This document shows, in pieces, positions 24,796 through 33,292 of a stretch of DNA of 64,000 nucleotides. The number at the start of each line of letters is the position of its first letter. Position 1 is the stretch's first letter. Position numbers and translations under genes: made by a program. The notes below the pieces were generated by a model that was not told the origin of the DNA, did not search any database, and saw nothing but the letters and a program-made list of their open reading frames with translations. Origin of the DNA: Streptomyces sp. Q6 (GTDB lineage: Bacteria; Actinomycetota; Actinomycetes; Streptomycetales; Streptomycetaceae); NCBI RefSeq assembly GCF_036967205.1, contig NZ_CP146022.1, positions 1,240,001 through 1,304,000 of the forward strand, read 5' to 3'.

Positions 24796-26466
24796 ATGGA
24801 GACAACGCTTCGAGGCGTCGGCGTGAGCCACGGTGTGGCGATCGGCGAGGTTCGGCACATGGGGACGGCGGTGCTCGAGCCGCCCGCCAAGCAGATTCCG
24901 GCGGAAGAGGCCGAACGCGAGCAGGGGCGTGCCCGCCAGGCCGTCGAAGCGGTCGCGGCCGACCTGATCGCGCGCGGCAACCTGGCCGGTGGCGAGGCGC
25001 AGGCGGTGCTCGAGGCCCAGGCGATGATCGCTCAGGACCCCGAGCTGATCGCCGATGTCGACCGCCGTATCACTGTCGGCAGCACCGCCGAGCGCGGCAT
25101 CTACGACGCGTTCTCGCATTACCGCGAACTCCTTGCCGGCGCCGGTGAGTACATGGCCGGTCGCGTCGCGGACCTCGACGACGTGCGGAACCGCATCGTG
25201 GCTCGCCTGCTGGGCGTTCCGATGCCGGGTGTTCCGGACAGCGACGAGCCGTACGTGCTGATCGCTCGTGACCTGGCTCCGGCCGACACGGCGCTGCTCG
25301 ACCCCGCGCTCGTGCTCGGCTTCGTCACCGAGGAGGGCGGGCCCACCAGCCACAGCGCGATCCTGGCGCGCGCCCTCGGCGTGCCCGCGATCGTGGCGCT
25401 GCCGGGTGCCGGTGAGCTGGCGGAGGGCACGGTCGTCGCGGTGGACGGCAGCACGGGTGAGATCTTCGTGAACCCGACCGCCGAGAAGAAGGCCGCGCTC
25501 GAGGCCGCCGCCGCCGAGCGCAAGGCCGCTCTGTCCGCGTCGACCGGCCCCGGTGCGACGTCCGACGGGCACAAGGTGCCGCTGCTCGCCAACATCGGCG
25601 GTCCCGCTGACGTGCCGGCCGCGCTCGAGGCCGGTGCGGAGGGCGTGGGTCTCTTCCGTACCGAGTTCCTGTTCCTGGACGACAGCAAGAAGGCGCCGTC
25701 CGAGGACAAGCAGGTCGAGGCGTACCGGCAGGTGCTCGAGGCGTTCCCCGAGGGGCGCGTCGTGGTGCGTGTCCTGGATGCCGGTGCCGACAAGCCGCTG
25801 GACTTCCTGACGCCCGTCGACGAGCCCAACCCGGCTCTGGGCGTGCGTGGTCTGCGGTCGCTGCTCGAACACCCCGAGGTGCTGCGCACGCAGCTGACCG
25901 CGCTGGCCAAGGCATCCGAAGGCCTCCCTGTCTACCTCGAGGTCATGGCGCCGATGGTCGCCGACCGTGCCGACGCCAAGGCGTTCGCCGACGCGTGCCG
26001 TGAGGCCGGCCTCCAGGCCAAGTTCGGCGCGATGGTGGAGATTCCGTCCGCCGCGCTGCGTGCCCGTTCGGTTCTTCAGGAGGTCGAGTTCCTGTCGCTG
26101 GGCACCAACGACCTGGCGCAGTACACCTTCGCGGCCGACCGTCAGGTCGGTGCCGTGTCGCGGCTTCAGGACCCGTGGCAGCCCGCCCTTCTCGACCTGG
26201 TCGCGCTGTCCGCGGACGCGGCCAAGGCGGAGGGGAAGAGCTGTGGTGTCTGTGGCGAGGCCGCCTCGGACCCGCTGCTCGCCTGTGTGCTGACCGGTCT
26301 GGGTGTCACCTCCCTCTCCATGGGTGCCGCCTCGATTCCCTACGTGCGCGCGACGCTCGGCAAGTACACGCTGGCCCAGTGCGAGCGTGCGGCCGCGGCC
26401 GCACGCGCCGCCGACTCGGCGGACGAGGCTCGTAAGGCCGCGCAGGCCGTGCTGTCCGGCGAGTAG
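24796..26466 (+). CDS. ptsI: Phosphoenolpyruvate-protein phosphotransferase (Enzyme I)
   Basis: A 556-residue Enzyme I that takes phosphate from PEP and gives it to HPr. The active His186 lies in EGGPTSHSAILARALGVPA. The PEP-binding barrel has the LFRTEFLF signature near residue 295 and the C-terminal Cys loop GKSCGVCGEAASDP (the catalytic proton donor Cys). The N-terminal HPr-binding helical part is complete. The start ATG follows GGAGACGGGTGAG. It is downstream of crr and followed by a strong hairpin, so crr-ptsI looks like a two-gene unit; ptsH is not here. Confidence 0.97.
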   Translation: METTLRGVGVSHGVAIGEVRHMGTAVLEPPAKQIPAEEAEREQGRARQAVEAVAADLIARGNLAGGEAQAVLEAQAMIAQDPELIADVDRRITVGSTAERGIYDAFSHYRELLAGAGEYMAGRVADLDDVRNRIVARLLGVPMPGVPDSDEPYVLIARDLAPADTALLDPALVLGFVTEEGGPTSHSAILARALGVPAIVALPGAGELAEGTVVAVDGSTGEIFVNPTAEKKAALEAAAAERKAALSASTGPGATSDGHKVPLLANIGGPADVPAALEAGAEGVGLFRTEFLFLDDSKKAPSEDKQVEAYRQVLEAFPEGRVVVRVLDAGADKPLDFLTPVDEPNPALGVRGLRSLLEHPEVLRTQLTALAKASEGLPVYLEVMAPMVADRADAKAFADACREAGLQAKFGAMVEIPSAALRARSVLQEVEFLSLGTNDLAQYTFAADRQVGAVSRLQDPWQPALLDLVALSADAAKAEGKSCGVCGEAASDPLLACVLTGLGVTSLSMGAASIPYVRATLGKYTLAQCERAAAAARAADSADEARKAAQAVLSGE

Positions 26467-26482
26467 TGCGCTAGGTCCCGTA

Positions 26483-26520
26483 CCGGAGGGCGCTCCACCT
26501 GAGGGTGGGGCGCCCTCCGG
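26483..26520 (+). terminator. Terminator after ptsI
   Basis: CCGGAGGGCGCTCCACC pairs with GGTGGGGCGCCCTCCGG (one mismatch) around a short loop, 17 bases after the ptsI stop. A few T residues follow. Confidence 0.75.
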
Positions 26521-26542
26521 GCGTTTCGGTGGGTGTGTCCTC

Positions 26543-27445
26543 TCAGTGGCGGTGGCGGCCTTCCGGATCGCCGTCGGCGACGTCGGGTGCCGTGCAGTAG
26601 TCGAGGTGAGGATCCGGGGCCTTCAGATCACCGGAGTCGGCGTCGACGCAGTAGGCGTCGAAGACCTGTGCCCCCGTCAGGGGGTCGAGGGATTCGTCCT
26701 TCAGGTGCCAGCCGTAGACACGGGCGGTTCGGCCCGGGCTGGTGGTGCGCAGGACGAGCCCGCACGGCGTGCGCGTGACGATGGCGAGCGCCAGAACTGT
26801 TGTGAGCTCCATGGCCTCCGTTTCGTCGAGAGTGACCCTGCCGGGTTCCGAGGCATCGACATGGAGCACCGCGTGCAGCGTCTCCCTGCCGGTGGGAACG
26901 CTGCACACCCAGTGGTGCGTACCGTCGCCGATGGCGTCGATCACCCGGGCGACCAGGTACGACGCTCGCGCGAAGGCGAGCCTGCCGACGTCCTCGCCGC
27001 AGACCGGGCAGGGGCCGACCCGGGACACGAGCGTGGTCGCGTACTCCCACGTCGCCTGGCGGACGGCCTCCTCGACGAGGTCCGGGACCAGGTCGGAAAG
27101 GGGCTGTCCCTCGTACGGGATGGACGGGCCCGCCGAGGCCAGTTCGGCGGTGAAGCGGGAGCGGCTGGCGGGGGCGTCCGGCTCGATGCCGGTCTCCGCG
27201 CAGAACTCCGCGTACTCCTCGGGGTCGAAGAGGGCGATGGAGGTGTGGCCACCGATCGCGGCCCTGGATTTGAGGAGTCCCTCCACCTGGCGCAGGTACG
27301 TCTCGTGGTCCGGGAAGGTGAAGCTGCGGTAGCGCCGCATCGCCGTGAAGTCCTGCTCGTCGGCCAACAGGCCGATGGTCCCCGCCACTTCGCGGTGCAG
27401 GAGCTGCCGCATGCCCGCCGTCCGGCCGCGCTGAGTGTTCGTCAT
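26543..27445 (-). CDS. Conserved hypothetical protein
   Basis: A 300-residue protein without membrane segments or signal peptide. The ATG at 27445 is chosen because AGGGGG lies just upstream; a longer in-frame start (27481) lacks a site. Features: MRQLLHREVAGTIGLLADEQ near the start, a possible zinc-binding CPVC motif (VGPCPVCGEDVGRLAF, near residue 160), and an Asp/Glu/His-rich tail. The sequence is well conserved in composition with its neighbours and looks like a genuine core gene, but I do not recognise the family. It is convergent with ptsI. Confidence 0.7.
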   Translation of the reverse strand: MTNTQRGRTAGMRQLLHREVAGTIGLLADEQDFTAMRRYRSFTFPDHETYLRQVEGLLKSRAAIGGHTSIALFDPEEYAEFCAETGIEPDAPASRSRFTAELASAGPSIPYEGQPLSDLVPDLVEEAVRQATWEYATTLVSRVGPCPVCGEDVGRLAFARASYLVARVIDAIGDGTHHWVCSVPTGRETLHAVLHVDASEPGRVTLDETEAMELTTVLALAIVTRTPCGLVLRTTSPGRTARVYGWHLKDESLDPLTGAQVFDAYCVDADSGDLKAPDPHLDYCTAPDVADGDPEGRHRH

Positions 27446-27548
27446 GGTTCCCCCTGGATGAGCTCGACCAACAATGCTCACTCAGAGTAATCATGGGTAC
27501 TGACAACGCCGTTCGGCGTGACGCAGCGCGACCGGTCGGGCTGGGGTG

Positions 27549-29522
27549 TCACGAGCGTTTGCGGGCGATGTCCTCGTAGAACCGGAGCAGTTCGAGACTG
27601 TCGACGGATCCGGGGTTGACCGCCTTCTCCAGCGGGGTGCCCTGGAGCAGGCGCTTCACCGGGACCTCGATGCGCTTGCCGGTGAGGGTGTGCGGGACGC
27701 CGGGGGCTTCGATGATCTCGTCGGGGACGTGGCGGGGCGAGAGCTGTTCCCGGATCGTCCGCTTGATGCGGGAGCGGAGGTCGTCGTCGAGGACGGCTCC
27801 GGGGGCCAGGTGGACGAAGAGGGGCATCCAGTACCCGCCGTCGGGCAGTTCGAGGCCGATGACGAGGGACTCGCGGATCTCGGGAAGCCGCTCCACCGCC
27901 TCGTAGATGTCGGCGGAACCCATGCGGACGCCCTGGCGGTTGAGCGTGGAGTCGGAGCGGCCGTGGATGACGACGGAGCCGCGGGAGGTGAGGGTGATCC
28001 AGTCCCCGTGCCGCCAGACGCCGGGGTAGGTGTCGAAGTAGCTGTCGTGGTAGCGGCTGCCGTCGGGGTCGTTCCAGAAGCGGATCGGCATGGACGGCAT
28101 GGGGTTGGTGACGACGAGCTCGCCGACCTCGTCGATGAGCGGGTTGCCTTCGGGGTCCCAGGCCTGGAGGTCCGTGCCGAGGGCCGGGGCCTGGAGCTCG
28201 CCGATGTGGACGGGAAGAGTGGCGACAGCGCCGGCGAAGCAGGAGCAGACGTCGGTGCCGCCGCTCACCGAGGCGATCCACAGGTCCGCGCGGACCTCGT
28301 CGTGCAGCCAGCGGAAGCCGTCGGGCGGGAGCGGGGAGCCTGTGGTGGCCACGCACTTGATACGGGAGAGGTCATGGTCGCGGGACGGGTGCACGTCCGC
28401 CTTGCCGCAGGCCATCACGTAGGCGGCCGACGTGCCGAAGAGGGTCGCGCCCGTGCGCTCGGCGACGGCCCACTGTGCGCCGGTCTCGGGATAGCCGGGG
28501 CTGCCGTCGTAGGTGACGATCGTGGTGCCGGTGAGGAGTCCGGAGACCAGGAAGTTCCACATCATCCAGCCGGTGGACGTGTACCAGAAGAAGCGGTCGT
28601 CCGGGCCGAGGTCGCAGTGCAGGCCCAGCTGCTTGAGGTGCTCGACCAGGATGCCGCCCTGCGACTGCACGATGGCTTTGGGCAGGCCGGTCGTGCCGGA
28701 GGAGTAGAGGACCCACAGCGGGTGGTCGAACGGCACTGCTTCGTAGACGGGCGCCACATCGGCGGAGGTGAGGGCCGACCATTCCACGGCGCCTTCTGGT
28801 GCCTCGGTACCGAGCAGCGGGATGTGCACGACCGCGCGGAGCGAGGGAAGTTCGGAGCGGAGTTCGGCCACGGTGTCGGCGCGGTCGTGCTGTTTGCCTC
28901 CGTAGCGGTAGCCGTCGACCGCGAAGAGGACGACGGGCTCGACCTGCTGGAACCGGTCGAGGACGCTGCGTGCGCCGAAGTCGGGGGCGCAGGAGGTCCA
29001 GACGGCTCCGACGGTCGCGGTGGCGAGGAGGGCGACGACGGCTTCGGGGATGTTGGGAAGGTAGCCGCTCACGCGGTCGCCGGGGCGGACGCCGAGTCCG
29101 CGCAGTTCCGCGGCGAGGGAGCCGACTTGACGGCGGAGTTCGGCCCAGGTGACCGGGCGCGGCTCGTGCGACTCGTCGACGTGCAGGATGGCGGGGGTGT
29201 CGGCGCGTGCGGGGTCGTCGCCGGCGCGCAGGGCGTGTTCCGCGTAGTTGAGCGTGGCCTCGGGGAACCACTGGGCGCCCGGCATCGAGCGGTCGCCCAG
29301 TACGCGCGCGTACGGGTGGGTGAAGCGCACGTCGAACCAGTCGGTGACCGCTTCCCAGAAGGTCTCCAGCTCCGCGACGGACCAGCGGTGCAGTGCCTCG
29401 TAGCCGCCGTCGGCGGGGGCTCCGTAGTGCTCGGACGCCCAGGCCTGGAACCGCGTGACCTGCGCTGCGGCGATCTGCTGCGGGTCGGGCTGCCAGAGCG
29501 GCTGGGGGTTCGCGGTGGACAT
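27549..29522 (-). CDS. Acetoacetyl-CoA synthetase
   Basis: A 657-residue acyl-CoA synthetase of the ANL superfamily, the usual length for acetoacetate-CoA ligase (AcsA). The AMP-binding P-loop LYSSGTTGLPKAI, the adenylate motif GGTDVCSCF and the hinge/C-terminal GRSDSTLNRQGVRMGSADIY are all present, and the catalytic C-terminal Lys segment TLTGKRIEVPVK is intact. It activates acetoacetate with ATP and CoA, linking ketone-body-like metabolites to acetyl-CoA metabolism. The ATG at 29522 is preceded by GGGAG; the open frame upstream is non-coding in composition. Divergent from the GH31 gene. Confidence 0.93.
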   Translation of the reverse strand: MSTANPQPLWQPDPQQIAAAQVTRFQAWASEHYGAPADGGYEALHRWSVAELETFWEAVTDWFDVRFTHPYARVLGDRSMPGAQWFPEATLNYAEHALRAGDDPARADTPAILHVDESHEPRPVTWAELRRQVGSLAAELRGLGVRPGDRVSGYLPNIPEAVVALLATATVGAVWTSCAPDFGARSVLDRFQQVEPVVLFAVDGYRYGGKQHDRADTVAELRSELPSLRAVVHIPLLGTEAPEGAVEWSALTSADVAPVYEAVPFDHPLWVLYSSGTTGLPKAIVQSQGGILVEHLKQLGLHCDLGPDDRFFWYTSTGWMMWNFLVSGLLTGTTIVTYDGSPGYPETGAQWAVAERTGATLFGTSAAYVMACGKADVHPSRDHDLSRIKCVATTGSPLPPDGFRWLHDEVRADLWIASVSGGTDVCSCFAGAVATLPVHIGELQAPALGTDLQAWDPEGNPLIDEVGELVVTNPMPSMPIRFWNDPDGSRYHDSYFDTYPGVWRHGDWITLTSRGSVVIHGRSDSTLNRQGVRMGSADIYEAVERLPEIRESLVIGLELPDGGYWMPLFVHLAPGAVLDDDLRSRIKRTIREQLSPRHVPDEIIEAPGVPHTLTGKRIEVPVKRLLQGTPLEKAVNPGSVDSLELLRFYEDIARKRS

Positions 29523-29736
29523 GGGGCGGCTCCCGGGATGTACGCGGTGTGTGCGTCCTCGACGCGCACGGGCTGGGGTGTGCGCGTGACGCGGCTGACA
29601 GGACGATGCCACGTGATCGACTTCGACACCAGGGTGCGCCGCACCTGGTCCGTGTCGTGAAGATGTGCTGCGGCCATGAGTGAACGGCAGTTGAACGCGG
29701 CACGCGCGCGTGGGCGTCGGTGGCAGGGTGAGCGGC

Positions 29737-32085
29737 ATGAACGGTCGTGACCTGGTGCGCTCGGTGAAAGCGGTCTCTGTGGTGGGTCCCGCCCAGGGGT
29801 TGCGCGCGGTGCGGGCCTCGTGGCGACGGCGCCGCGTCGACGCGGTGGGGTTGCGGCGGCGGGGGCCGGAGCGGGCGCGGGTGCCGGGGGCCGTCGTGGG
29901 CGTGGATCCCGAGCCGGGCGGCGGCCTGGTGCGCTTCGCGCGGTCGCGGCTGCGGATCACGGTGACGGTGGGTGGGGCCGTGTTCTGGGGGTGGGACGGG
30001 GCCGAGCCGGGGCCGTCGTACGCGCTGGCCGATGTCTGCCCCGAGGTGGATCCGCGGGCCGTTCTGGAGCCGGACAAGGACGGGGGCTGGCGGGTGGTGG
30101 CCGAGCGGGTGACCATCGCGGTGTCCCGGCACGGTGCCGTCGAGGTGTGCACCCCGGGCGGTGTCATGCTGCGCCGCGATCTGCCGCCGCGCTGGTGGGA
30201 GCCTGAGGGTGGCGGAGAGGCGCGCTGGGTGCAGCGCTCGGAGGTCGCCGCGGACGCGCGCTTCTTCGGGCTCGGTGGCCGGGCGGCGGGACCGCGACTG
30301 CGCGACGGGTCCTACCGGCTGTGGAACACCGATCCCGGCGGTTCGTTCGCTCCCGGCGACGATCCGCTGTCGATCACGATGCCCGTACAGATGGTGGTCG
30401 CCGACGCGGGCACGCATCTGATGTTCCACGACAACTCGTGGGACGGCGTGGTGAGCCTGCGGGAGGGCACTGAGGGCGCGGGATCGGGCCACGACCGCGG
30501 CGGATCGTGCGAAGTGCGCATGGAGGGCGGTCCGTTGCGGTGCTGGGTCGTGGTGGGCACGCCCGCGCGTGTGCTGCACGCCTGGGCGCAACTGACGGGC
30601 GGTGCCACGGTGCCTCCTTCATGGGCCTTGGGTCATCAGCACGCGCGGTGGGGCTTTGGCAGCGAGAAGGAGGTGCGGCGGGTCGTCACCGGCTACCGGG
30701 AGCGCTCGCTGCCCTTGGAAGCCGTGCATCTGGACATCGACCACTATGCGGCGCGCCAGGTGTTCACCGTGGATCGCGAACGGTTCCCTTCCTTGCCCCG
30801 GCTCGCCACAGAGCTGCGCGGGGAGGGTGTGCGGCTGGTGTCCGTCATCGATCCGGCGATCAAGGCGGTGCACGGCAACCCGGCGTACGACGGCGGGCGG
30901 GCGATCGACGCGTTCGTGCGGGACACGACAGGCAAGGCCGTCCGCGGGGTCGTGTGGCCGGGTGAGTCGGTCTTCCCTGACTTCACGGCGGAGCACGTCC
31001 GGAAGTGGTGGGGCGGGCTGTACGAGGAGCGTCTCGCACAGGGTTTCTCCGGGTTCTGGCTCGACATGAACGAGCCGGCGTCCTTCACGGCGTTCGGGGA
31101 CACCACGCTCCCCCGGTCGGCCCGTCACGCGCTCGACGGGCGCGGTGGTGACCATCGAGAGGCGCACAACGTGTACGGCCTGTGCATGGCACGGGCCTGC
31201 TACGAGGGGATGCGTGAACTCCAGCCTCGGGAGCGGCCGTTCGTGTTCTCGCGGTCGGGCTGGGTCGGGATGCAGCGCTACGGAGGGACGTGGTCGGGGG
31301 ACGTGGCGAGCGGTTGGCCTGGGCTTCGCGCTTCCCTGTCGCTGGTGGTCGGGCTCGGGCTGTGCGGGGTGCCGTACTCGGGTCCGGATGTGGGCGGGTT
31401 CGACGGACATCCCTCGCCCGAGCTCTATTTGCGCTGGTTCCAACTGGGCGCCTACTTGCCGCTGTTCCGTACGCACTCGGCGCTGCGGGCCGGTCGGCGT
31501 GAGCCGTGGGAGTTCGGTGACGAGGTGCTCGGGCACGCGCGTGGTGCGCTGGAAGAGCGTCGGCGTCTTGTGCCGTACTTCATGACGCTCGCTCATCTGG
31601 CCCGGCGTACGGGCGCCCCTTATGTGCGTCCTTTGTGGTGGGCCGCTCCGGAGGACAGGGGTCTTCGGGACTGTGAGGACGCCTTCTTGTTGGGTGACTG
31701 CCTGTTGGTGGCTCCCGTTCTGGATCCGGGAGTGGAGCGGAGGACGGTGCGGCTTCCGGAGGGGCGGTGGTACGACACGGTGACGGGTGAGGTCTTCGAG
31801 GGGCCGGGGTCGGTGACGGTGGCGTGTCCGTTGCCGCGCATCGCGGTGCTGGCGCGGGCCGGTGCGGTGCTGCCGGTGCGCGGCGAACAAGGAGGCGTGG
31901 AGTTGGAGGTGTGGGCGCCGGCGCCGGGGCGGACCGGCGGCGGTCTCGTCGTCCGCGATGCCGGGGACGGCTGGGAGGAGCCCGCGATCGAGCGCTATCA
32001 GTCGTGCTGGTCCGAGGGTCGTGTGGTCGTCGAGTCGAGCGGCGGTGGCGAGCCCTCGTGTCCGGTGCGTGTGCGAGGGCTGTGA
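29737..32085 (+). CDS. Glycoside hydrolase family 31 (alpha-glucosidase-like)
   Basis: A 782-residue intracellular GH31 enzyme (no signal peptide). The catalytic nucleophile Asp lies in FWLDMNEPASF (about residue 450) and the acid/base Asp in the GTWSGDVASGWPGL segment (about residue 525). The N-terminal galactose-mutarotase-like domain and the C-terminal beta-sandwich with LPEGRWYDTVTGEVFEG are complete. It retains alpha-anomeric configuration and probably cleaves alpha-glucosides or maltodextrins; the substrate is not deducible. The start at 29737 has AGGGTGAG upstream; 29710 is an in-frame alternative. It runs tail-to-tail into a NUDIX gene. Confidence 0.92.
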   Translation: MNGRDLVRSVKAVSVVGPAQGLRAVRASWRRRRVDAVGLRRRGPERARVPGAVVGVDPEPGGGLVRFARSRLRITVTVGGAVFWGWDGAEPGPSYALADVCPEVDPRAVLEPDKDGGWRVVAERVTIAVSRHGAVEVCTPGGVMLRRDLPPRWWEPEGGGEARWVQRSEVAADARFFGLGGRAAGPRLRDGSYRLWNTDPGGSFAPGDDPLSITMPVQMVVADAGTHLMFHDNSWDGVVSLREGTEGAGSGHDRGGSCEVRMEGGPLRCWVVVGTPARVLHAWAQLTGGATVPPSWALGHQHARWGFGSEKEVRRVVTGYRERSLPLEAVHLDIDHYAARQVFTVDRERFPSLPRLATELRGEGVRLVSVIDPAIKAVHGNPAYDGGRAIDAFVRDTTGKAVRGVVWPGESVFPDFTAEHVRKWWGGLYEERLAQGFSGFWLDMNEPASFTAFGDTTLPRSARHALDGRGGDHREAHNVYGLCMARACYEGMRELQPRERPFVFSRSGWVGMQRYGGTWSGDVASGWPGLRASLSLVVGLGLCGVPYSGPDVGGFDGHPSPELYLRWFQLGAYLPLFRTHSALRAGRREPWEFGDEVLGHARGALEERRRLVPYFMTLAHLARRTGAPYVRPLWWAAPEDRGLRDCEDAFLLGDCLLVAPVLDPGVERRTVRLPEGRWYDTVTGEVFEGPGSVTVACPLPRIAVLARAGAVLPVRGEQGGVELEVWAPAPGRTGGGLVVRDAGDGWEEPAIERYQSCWSEGRVVVESSGGGEPSCPVRVRGL

Positions 32086-32127
32086 GCGCCCTTCGACGGC
32101 AGCCCGGAGGCTCGGCCTGCCGGCGGC

Positions 32128-32664
32128 CTACAGGTAGCGGCCTTCGAACCAGCCTTTGACGGCCGACGTGTGCAGCGGGAAGGCCAGTTCGGCGGGGCGG
32201 CGCAGGAGGTGCCAGCCCTCGGTCTCGTCGGTCGGCGCGCTGGACGGCAGGTGGGCGGCCGGGCGTTCGGGGAGCAGTCCGAAGAGCAGCAGATGGCCGT
32301 CGGGGGCGCTCATGGCGTCCATGAGGCGTACGTCGCGGGCCGCCGCGTCGATGCCGGTCTCTTCGTTGAGTTCGCGGACGACGGCATGCCGCCAGTCCTC
32401 GCGGTCGTCGATGAAACCGCCGGGCAGTGCCGCCTCGCCGCGCGCGGGCGCGATGGTGCGGGTGATCACCACGAGTGCCGTACCGGCCGTGTCGTACACG
32501 GGCTGCACGGCGATCGCCACGGGCAGCGGGTTGCGGTAGGCGACGGACTCGCAGGCCGGGCAGGTGCGCGGCCATCCGCGCACCTCGGCTCCGTAGGCGG
32601 CTCCGCAGCTCGAACAGTGGGAATCCGGAACGGGGGCGACCGTGGTGTGGGTTGATGCGGACAC
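32128..32664 (-). CDS. NUDIX hydrolase with N-terminal zinc ribbon
   Basis: A 178-residue protein. An N-terminal four-Cys zinc ribbon (CSSCGAAY, then CPACES) precedes a NUDIX domain. The NUDIX box is complete: GGFIDDREDWRHAVVRELNE followed by ETGI. The layout resembles small NADH/ADP-ribose pyrophosphatase-type NUDIX proteins. It would hydrolyse a nucleoside diphosphate linked to another group; the exact substrate is unknown. It follows the conflict island on the same strand but is 57 bases beyond the SUKH-4 gene, so no functional link is claimed. Confidence 0.88.
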   Translation of the reverse strand: MSASTHTTVAPVPDSHCSSCGAAYGAEVRGWPRTCPACESVAYRNPLPVAIAVQPVYDTAGTALVVITRTIAPARGEAALPGGFIDDREDWRHAVVRELNEETGIDAAARDVRLMDAMSAPDGHLLLFGLLPERPAAHLPSSAPTDETEGWHLLRRPAELAFPLHTSAVKGWFEGRYL

Positions 32665-32720
32665 GGCGCGGACTGTATCCGATCACCTGGTCGCGGTCTG
32701 CCCCCACGGGCCGGGCGGGG

Positions 32721-33278
32721 CTACCACATCTCGTCCTCCAGCTCCTGGAGGGACAGGTTCCACTGGGAGTCCTCGTCCGCGAAGGGCGTGGGGTCGAACT
32801 CACCGACGACCTGCTTGAACCGCTCGGAGAGCTCCTCGGGTTCGAGGGTCTCGTTGTCGTGGTCGACTTCGAGCTTCCGGAACTCGATCAGCGCGAACAG
32901 GAACGACTCGACATCCCGGTGGAGCGGAATGTAACCCTCCTCCCCCTCGGGGAAGGCGTAGATCTTTCCGGATTCCGGGTCCAGCGCGATGAGCGAAGTG
33001 AAGAGGTTTCCCAGCATCCACCAGGAACGGCTTTCCGGGGGACACGGAAATCCGTAGTGCTCGAATCGACTGCCGAGTGCCACTGGATCGAATTCCGCGT
33101 CGTACGGGTCCTCGGGGTCGATCCGGGACGAGAACACATCGGAATGCGGCAGCCCCACCAGACTGAGAAGCGTACCGGCGCGCGGTTCGACTTCCGCGTA
33201 TTGCGGGAAGAAAACCACGTTCTCCAGGCCGTAGGCTTCGATCATTTTGGTCGGGGTCACTGTAAAGTTCACGGGCAC
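32721..33278 (-). CDS. SUKH-4 family immunity protein
   Basis: A 185-residue SUKH-superfamily protein, the commonest immunity fold of bacterial polymorphic toxin systems, which binds and neutralises nuclease or deaminase toxins. Typical features are the LLSLVGLPHSDVF loop, YDAEFDPVA, and WWMLGNLFTSLIALDPESGKIY followed by an acidic EEGYIPLHRDVESFLFALIEF helix. It starts 14 bases after the toxin stop on the same strand, so it is almost certainly the dedicated immunity protein. GTG at 33272 may be the true start, since AGGA is better spaced from it. Its upstream half is less GC-rich than flanking core genes, in keeping with transfer. Confidence 0.85.
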   Translation of the reverse strand: MPVNFTVTPTKMIEAYGLENVVFFPQYAEVEPRAGTLLSLVGLPHSDVFSSRIDPEDPYDAEFDPVALGSRFEHYGFPCPPESRSWWMLGNLFTSLIALDPESGKIYAFPEGEEGYIPLHRDVESFLFALIEFRKLEVDHDNETLEPEELSERFKQVVGEFDPTPFADEDSQWNLSLQELEDEMW

Positions 33279-33292
33279 ATCCTACCGCAGTG

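Noticed and set aside
32128-32664. NUDIX hydrolase as part of the toxin island
   Set aside because: It has its own zinc ribbon and NUDIX box, shows normal composition, and is separated from the SUKH-4 gene; nothing ties it to the toxin.
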